Source: Actinomycetota bacterium (GTDB taxonomy: Bacteria; Actinomycetota; Actinomycetes; Nanopelagicales; Nanopelagicaceae). From it: a DNA stretch of 9,127 nt. The DNA lies in contig WLRX01000030.1 of assembly GCA_009706135.1 (NCBI GenBank), positions 1-9,127 of the forward strand, in the 5' to 3' direction. Positions 5,183-9,127 of the stretch are shown here, in pieces (the stretch's first letter is position 1; every line of letters starts with the position of its first letter). The notes below the pieces were generated by a model. That model made no database searches, was not told the DNA's origin, and worked only from the letters and a program-made list of their open reading frames with translations. A program made the position numbers and the translations under genes.

Positions 5183-6013
5183 GTGAGTACATATGCATAC
5201 CTTGGTCCAGTAGGTACCTTCACCGAGGCTGCGCTCAAAAAAATTACATCAGTATCCGATTCATTAATTCCATGCTCAAACGTAACCGCGGCCCTGATGG
5301 CTGTGCGCGAAAATAAAGCAGATTTTGCACTCGTACCAATTGAAAACTCCGTTGAAGGTGTTGTTGCGCGTACCTTAGATGAATTGGCAACTGGTGACCC
5401 ACTCGTAATTGCTGGAGAAGTTACATTGCCTGTTTCTTTTTCTTTAATGTCAAAACGAGGTACTCAAAAAATTAATCGAATTGCAACGCACCCACACGCA
5501 GAATCTCAATGCCGCGCATTTATTGCCAAGAATTATCCGAATGCAGAGATAATTCCAACTGCATCAACCGCTGCAGCCGCAGAAGCAATTTCACGTGGCG
5601 AATTCGATGCAGCAATTGCAGCGGAGGTTGCAGCTGATCACTACGGCTTAGATGTAATTGCAAAAAATATTGGCGATAACAATGGAGCCGTTACACGATT
5701 TGTTCTTGTATCCAAACCAGGTGAATTGTCGGCGCCAACAGGTCGTGATCGCACATCACTAGCGTTATATATCGATATTGATCACGCAGGTGCGCTTCTA
5801 GAAATTCTGACCGAATTCGCTAAGCGTGATGTAAACCTAACTTTCATTCAAAGTCGTCCAACTGGGCGGGTATTAGGTGATTACCACTTTATTATTGATG
5901 CCGAAGGTCACGTCAATGATCCATCAGTGTCACAAGCACTAGAAGGATTACGTGAAATTTGTGACGAGATTCGATTCTTAGGTTCTTATCCACGAGAGAG
6001 TAGCGTGAAATGA
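5183..6013 (+). CDS. pheA: Prephenate dehydratase
   Basis: A 276-residue monofunctional prephenate dehydratase converting prephenate to phenylpyruvate in phenylalanine synthesis. The catalytic part (about 1-180) has [12 protein letters not shown] (6-17), VPIENSVEG (51-59), THPHAESQC (102-110), and GAVTRF (168-173) with catalytic Thr171 and the essential Arg-Phe. A C-terminal ACT domain (about 190-270) has GALLEIL and NLTFIQSRP (218-226), the phenylalanine-binding region (ESRP in E. coli), so feedback inhibition is likely. It lacks a chorismate mutase domain. The GTG start at 5183 puts YLGP near the N-terminus, as is usual. No Shine-Dalgarno precedes it, and the GDPD stop is only 3 nt upstream, so translation is probably coupled. 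The stop overlaps the serS start as ATGA. Confidence 0.96.
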   Translation: MSTYAYLGPVGTFTEAALKKITSVSDSLIPCSNVTAALMAVRENKADFALVPIENSVEGVVARTLDELATGDPLVIAGEVTLPVSFSLMSKRGTQKINRIATHPHAESQCRAFIAKNYPNAEIIPTASTAAAAEAISRGEFDAAIAAEVAADHYGLDVIAKNIGDNNGAVTRFVLVSKPGELSAPTGRDRTSLALYIDIDHAGALLEILTEFAKRDVNLTFIQSRPTGRVLGDYHFIIDAEGHVNDPSVSQALEGLREICDEIRFLGSYPRESSVK

Positions 6014-7278
6014 TTGACATAAAGTTTATTCGCGAAAATCCAGATGCAGTTCGTGCATCACAAAAGGGTCGCGGCGAAGACACCTCAATCGTTGATCAAT
6101 TACTGGCACTCGATGAAACTCGCCGCACAGCAATCAATGAATTTGAAACGCTGCGTGCAGAACAAAACACATTGTCAAAATCTGTTGGTTCTGCAAAAGG
6201 TGAAGAAAAAGCAACTCTGCTTGAGAATTCAAAAGAGTTAGCAAATAAAGTTAAAGCTGCGGATACAAAACGCGCTGAAATTGAATCTCAAACCAACGCA
6301 ATCGCAATGCAACTTTCAAACATTCTTGATCCAGATGCACCAATCGGTGGCGAAGCAGATTTTGTTGTCATTGAACACGTTGGCACTCCACGTGATTTTA
6401 CAAAAGATGGATTCGAACCAAAAGATCACGTAGAGCTTGGAAAATTACTAGGAGCAATTGATACAGAACGGGGAGCAAAAGTTGCCGGCTCACGCTCTTA
6501 TTACTTAACTGGCGCGGGCGCACTACTTGAATTTGCTCTAGTTAATTATGCAATTACATCTGCTACCAAAGCAGGATTTATTCCAGTTATTCCACCAGTG
6601 CTTGTAAATCCTGCTGCAATGGAGGGTACGGGGTTCTTAGGACAAGCTGCTGAAAATGTTTATCACCTAGAGCGCGATGATGTGTATTTAGTTGGAACAA
6701 GTGAGGTTCCATTGGCCGCAATGCATATGGATGAGATTTTGCCAGCTGATAAGTTACCACTTCGTTATGCGGGTTATTCAACATGTTTTCGGCGCGAAGC
6801 CGGGACATATGGAAAAGATACTCGCGGAATTATCCGTGTGCATCAATTCGATAAAGTTGAAATGTTTTCATTTTGCAAACCAGAGGATGCAAAAGAAGAG
6901 CACAAACGAATATTGCAATGGGAGAAAGATTTCCTCAACGCGATGGAGATTCCATTTCGTGTAATAGATGTTGCATCAGGAGATCTCGGATCTAGCGCCA
7001 ATCGTAAATTTGATATCGAAGCGTGGATACCAACCCAAGATGCATATCGCGAGGTAACAAGCACATCAAACTGCACAGAATTCCAAGCTCGCAGATTAAA
7101 TATTCGCTATAAAGATGATGAAGGAACAAAAGCAGTCGCAACGCTTAACGGAACGCTCGTCGCAATTCCACGCATGATTGTTGCAATCCTTGAAAATCAT
7201 CAAAACGCAGATGGAAGCGTAAATGTTCCCAAAGCACTACAACCATTCTTAGGCACGTCACGATTTGAGCTTGTGTGA
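6010..7278 (+). CDS. serS: Seryl-tRNA synthetase
   Basis: A 422-residue class II aminoacyl-tRNA synthetase that charges tRNA-Ser with serine and, where selenocysteine is used, tRNA-Sec. The N-terminal 110 residues are the predicted two-helix coiled coil that grips the long variable arm of tRNA-Ser. The catalytic core shows motif 1 around IPVIPPVLV (191-199), TSEVPLAA (230-237), motif 2 FRREAG (260-265) continuing to [10 protein letters not shown] (277-286), and motif 3 GTLVAIPR (381-388, Arg388). The length is normal and nothing is missing. ATG 6010 overlaps the pheA stop by 4 nt (ATGA) and its own stop overlaps the next start (GTGA), so the three genes are coupled. A tRNA-Ser(UGA) gene lies about 0.9 kb downstream. 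pheA and serS are also close together in other actinobacteria. Confidence 0.98.
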   Translation: MIDIKFIRENPDAVRASQKGRGEDTSIVDQLLALDETRRTAINEFETLRAEQNTLSKSVGSAKGEEKATLLENSKELANKVKAADTKRAEIESQTNAIAMQLSNILDPDAPIGGEADFVVIEHVGTPRDFTKDGFEPKDHVELGKLLGAIDTERGAKVAGSRSYYLTGAGALLEFALVNYAITSATKAGFIPVIPPVLVNPAAMEGTGFLGQAAENVYHLERDDVYLVGTSEVPLAAMHMDEILPADKLPLRYAGYSTCFRREAGTYGKDTRGIIRVHQFDKVEMFSFCKPEDAKEEHKRILQWEKDFLNAMEIPFRVIDVASGDLGSSANRKFDIEAWIPTQDAYREVTSTSNCTEFQARRLNIRYKDDEGTKAVATLNGTLVAIPRMIVAILENHQNADGSVNVPKALQPFLGTSRFELV

Positions 7279-8090
7279 ATTTTCGCCCCAAATTAATTGC
7301 CTCAGATTTAGATGGAACGATTGTTGCGCACTACGGTGAAGTAACCCAACGAACTATTGATGCTTTTCGTACAGCCCATGACATGGGAATTGAAATATTT
7401 TTTGTAACAGGCCGCCCACCTCGTTGGATGCCAGAGATTAAAGAAGCATTTGGTATTGGTAAAGCAATTTGTGGAAATGGCGCACAGTTATTTGATTTAC
7501 AAAAACAAAAAGTTCTCGAAGAGTGGTTAATTCCAGTGGATGCACAAATCGAAACAGTTAAGCGTTTGCGTAAGGTAATTCCACAAATTTCATTTGCATC
7601 AGAGGCTCATAATTATTTCCATCGTGAAAAGAAATATGTGCCACGTTGGGATGTTGGTTTAGATAATATTGGCGTTGACGACATTTTAGAAATCATGACG
7701 TCACATTCACTTAAATTATTAGCACGATGTTCTGAGCAAGAAATGTCATCAGATGAAATGTTGGCGATTGCTACAAAAGAATTAAAAGATTTAGTGACAG
7801 TGACACACTCAAACCCACATGACTCACTCTTAGAAATTTCAGCCATCGGTGTTTCAAAAGGTGCGACACTTTCCAAAATGGCTGAACGTTTAGGAATTAA
7901 CGCTGAAGATTGTGTTTCATTCGGAGATAATCCAAATGATATTTCAATGCTCGAATGGTGCGGGCGATCATATGCAATGGCTGACGGACATCCAGATGCC
8001 CACAAGGCGGCTAAATCAATTGCAGAACCGCACACAGATGATGGTGTGGCAATGATTATTGAGGAGTTATTGAAACTTCCTCCTCGCTAA
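7275..8090 (+). CDS. HAD-superfamily hydrolase, Cof/IIB subfamily phosphatase
   Basis: A 271-residue HAD phosphatase of the Cof type, a group that dephosphorylates sugar phosphates, flavin nucleotides and related small molecules; the real substrate here is unknown. Motifs: DLDGT (11-15, nucleophile Asp11, acid/base Asp13), FVTGR (43-47, Thr45) for motif II, VSKG (193-196, Lys195) for motif III, and FGDNPND (216-222, Asp218 and Asp222) for motif IV. The large insert between motifs II and III (about 80-185) is a C2-type cap. The GTG start overlaps the serS stop by 4 nt, so it is coupled to serS. A conserved place beside serS suggests a housekeeping role, but that link is inference. No terminator is seen between its stop and tRNA-Ser. 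Confidence 0.92.
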   Translation: MNFRPKLIASDLDGTIVAHYGEVTQRTIDAFRTAHDMGIEIFFVTGRPPRWMPEIKEAFGIGKAICGNGAQLFDLQKQKVLEEWLIPVDAQIETVKRLRKVIPQISFASEAHNYFHREKKYVPRWDVGLDNIGVDDILEIMTSHSLKLLARCSEQEMSSDEMLAIATKELKDLVTVTHSNPHDSLLEISAIGVSKGATLSKMAERLGINAEDCVSFGDNPNDISMLEWCGRSYAMADGHPDAHKAAKSIAEPHTDDGVAMIIEELLKLPPR

Positions 8091-8135
8091 CTAGTGCTAA
8101 ATTTTGGTCAATTTTAAGTGATGACGATATTCAGG

Positions 8136-8141
8136 TAGATT
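8136..8141 (+). promoter_or_regulatory. Possible -10 element for tRNA-Ser
   Basis: TAGATT ends 7 nt before the tRNA-Ser 5' end, so a start here would need almost no leader processing. No clear -35 stands at 16-18 nt; TTGGTC at 8104-8109 with GATATT at 8126-8131 (16-nt spacing) is an alternative. Read-through from the HAD gene is equally possible. Confidence 0.25.
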
Positions 8142-8148
8142 ACGCGGC

Positions 8149-8231
8149 GGAGGGCTCGCATAGCGGCCGAGTGCACCGGTCTTGAAAACCGGCAGGTGAA
8201 AGCCTCGTGGGTTCAAATCCCACGCCCTCCG
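8149..8231 (+). tRNA. tRNA-Ser (anticodon UGA)
   Basis: The acceptor stem GGAGGGC (8149-8155) pairs fully with GCCCTCC (8224-8230), and the discriminator is G8231, as expected for serine. The D stem is a short GCA/TGC. The anticodon stem CCGGT/ACCGG encloses CTTGAAA with TGA at 8183-8185. A long class II variable arm follows and can fold as AGGT-GAAA-GCCT, a GNRA-type loop. The T stem is GTGGG/CCCAC with loop TTCAAAT. CCA is not encoded. This tRNA reads UCN codons, especially UCA, and lies 58 nt after the serS-HAD operon. Confidence 0.97.
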
Positions 8232-8245
8232 CTCTTATTTATTTA

Positions 8246-8260
8246 AGCCACTTTGTGGCT
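8246..8260 (+). terminator. Hairpin downstream of tRNA-Ser, possible terminator
   Basis: AGCCAC-TTT-GTGGCT is a perfect 6-bp stem with a 3-nt loop, 14 nt after tRNA-Ser. T-rich sequence precedes it, but GACTTC rather than a T-run follows. It could end or protect the tRNA transcript, but is not a textbook intrinsic terminator. Confidence 0.35.
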
Positions 8261-8365
8261 GACTTCATACCTATTTATGTGTACTTCCACCTAGCAACTT
8301 AACAAATGGCGGAGCACACTTACCCCTATAAAAGTTCTGAATTTTTAACACTAAAGGGGCTATAG
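8261..8365 (+). promoter_or_regulatory. Upstream region of the succinate dehydrogenase operon: possible -10 and strong Shine-Dalgarno
   Basis: TATAAA (8327-8332) is a plausible -10, giving a leader of about 25-30 nt. TTAACA (8299-8304) resembles a -35 but sits 22 nt away, which is too far for a standard promoter. AAAGGGG (8353-8359) lies 6 nt before ATG 8366 and is the only clear Shine-Dalgarno in the window. No other coding or RNA feature is seen here. Confidence 0.4.
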
Positions 8366-9127
8366 ATGTCAGGAGTTTTCTCGCCAACGCGAGCAAAGAT
8401 CAAAGAGCGCACGCTGCGCACTGACAAATGGTGGCTCCAGCCGGCAATTACATTTGGCGTTTTAATCAGCTTCGTAATTTATGCAACTTTTCGTGCATTT
8501 GAAAATAAATATTATTTTGCAGAACCTCTAGTCTCACCTTTTTATTCTCCGTGTCTTTCAACAAGTTGCATCGAGGGTTCTTCACTTCTTGGTCAACCAT
8601 TTAATAATGAATACTTCGGAATCGGCATCTCGCCAGCACTATTTATTTTGATTTTCCCATTGGGTTTCCGTATGACCTGTTATTACTATCGTAAGGCGTA
8701 TTACCGCGCTTTCTGGATGTCACCCCCTGCTTGCGCAGTCGCAGAACCGCATACGAAATACACGGGAGAAACACGAGCACCACTAATTTTACAAAATGGT
8801 CACCGTTGGTTTTTCTACTTCGGCTTAATTTTTAATGTATTACTTACATACGATGCAATTCTTGCATTTAGAGATGCAGAAAAACATTGGGGTCACATGA
8901 GTGTAGGAACTCTTGTGCTACTCCTAAATGCAACACTTCTTTGGCTCTATTCAATGTCTTGCCACACGTGTCGTCACACACTCGGCGGTCGTTTAAAACA
9001 CTTCTCAAAGCACCCTGTGCGTTACAAGTTGTGGTCATGGGTTTCTGTTCTCAATCACAAGCATCCAACATTTGCATGGATTTCACTCTTCGGAGTTGCT
9101 TTCGCAGATATATATGTACGAAACGTC
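8366..9127 (+). CDS. Membrane subunit of Sdh1-type succinate dehydrogenase/fumarate reductase (3' end outside window)
   Basis: 254 codons are open to the window edge with no stop, so the C-terminus is missing; by family length (about 270 residues, from memory) only a short tail is lost. I translated it directly from the sequence. It resembles the actinobacterial Sdh1 membrane subunit (Rv0249c type), which anchors SdhA and SdhB and passes electrons from succinate to the quinone pool. Predicted helices are about 24-42, 87-106, 147-167, 181-198 and 235-253. Conserved-looking segments are RTDKWWLQP (18-26), FRMTCYYYRKAYY (101-113), CAVAEPHTKYTGETR (123-137) and SCHTCRHTLGGRLKHFSKH (198-216). The last has Cys199, His200, Cys202 and His204 in a Rieske-like spacing. 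The start is supported by AAAGGGG 6 nt upstream. Genes for the flavoprotein and iron-sulfur subunits should follow outside the window. Confidence 0.85.
   Translation, partial: MSGVFSPTRAKIKERTLRTDKWWLQPAITFGVLISFVIYATFRAFENKYYFAEPLVSPFYSPCLSTSCIEGSSLLGQPFNNEYFGIGISPALFILIFPLGFRMTCYYYRKAYYRAFWMSPPACAVAEPHTKYTGETRAPLILQNGHRWFFYFGLIFNVLLTYDAILAFRDAEKHWGHMSVGTLVLLLNATLLWLYSMSCHTCRHTLGGRLKHFSKHPVRYKLWSWVSVLNHKHPTFAWISLFGVAFADIYVRNV

Noticed and set aside
7613..8035. Minus-strand open frame of 140 codons opposite the HAD gene
   Set aside because: The plus-strand frame carries all four HAD motifs, while the minus-strand translation shows no recognisable domain. It is an antisense shadow.
8502..8518. 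Inverted repeat AAAATAA-ATA-TTATTTT
   Set aside because: It lies inside the membrane-subunit coding sequence over Glu/Asn/Lys/Tyr/Phe codons and is purely AT, so it is explained by codon use in an AT-rich genome.

Overview
The window reads as an ordinary, densely packed chromosomal segment of a low-GC, streamlined actinobacterium. The gene set and order (tRNA-Ala, ppiA, rhomboid, crgA, trpG/pabA, PASTA kinase, PP2C phosphatase) match the origin-proximal region of actinobacteria such as Mycobacterium tuberculosis (ppiA Rv0009, crgA Rv0011c, trpG Rv0013, pknB Rv0014c, pstP Rv0018c). CrgA and a Sdh1-type succinate dehydrogenase membrane subunit also point to actinobacteria. The AT-rich codons, gaps of 0-60 nt and missing locus members resemble the freshwater acI lineage (Nanopelagicales); that placement is inference.

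Region 1 (15-1147, + strand): tRNA-Ala(UGC) lies one nucleotide before the start codon of the cyclophilin gene ppiA, which is followed after 3 nt by a rhomboid protease gene. Region 2 (1148-1195) is a 48-nt convergent gap with a perfect DnaA box (TTATCCACA), a second 8/9 box and a weaker reverse box. Region 3 (1196-2122) holds the divergent pair crgA (-) and pabA/trpG (+), separated by 36 nt that carries two apparent leaderless promoters. Region 4 (2123-4434, - strand) is a two-gene operon, pstP-pknB, overlapping by 4 nt. It lacks the pknA, pbpA, rodA, fhaB and fhaA genes usual at this locus. pknB converges on pabA with no base between the stop codons.

Region 5 (4475-8090, + strand) is a tight four-gene operon: glycerophosphodiester phosphodiesterase, prephenate dehydratase (pheA), seryl-tRNA synthetase (serS) and a Cof-type HAD phosphatase. 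It is followed after 58 nt by tRNA-Ser(UGA), a substrate of SerS. Region 6 (8232-9127) is a 134-nt intergenic stretch with a hairpin, a possible promoter and a strong Shine-Dalgarno, then the start of a gene for the five-helix membrane subunit of a Sdh1-type succinate dehydrogenase, cut by the window edge.

The genes are housekeeping: protein folding, membrane proteolysis, division and wall-growth control (CrgA, PknB/PstP), folate/tryptophan and phenylalanine synthesis, phospholipid turnover, serine decoding and respiration. I see no mobile element, CRISPR array or clearly new multi-gene system. The points worth a second look are regulatory and architectural: the DnaA-box cluster, the tRNA/mRNA junction, the back-to-back leaderless promoters, the pared-down kinase locus and the Cys/His cluster in the respiratory membrane subunit.
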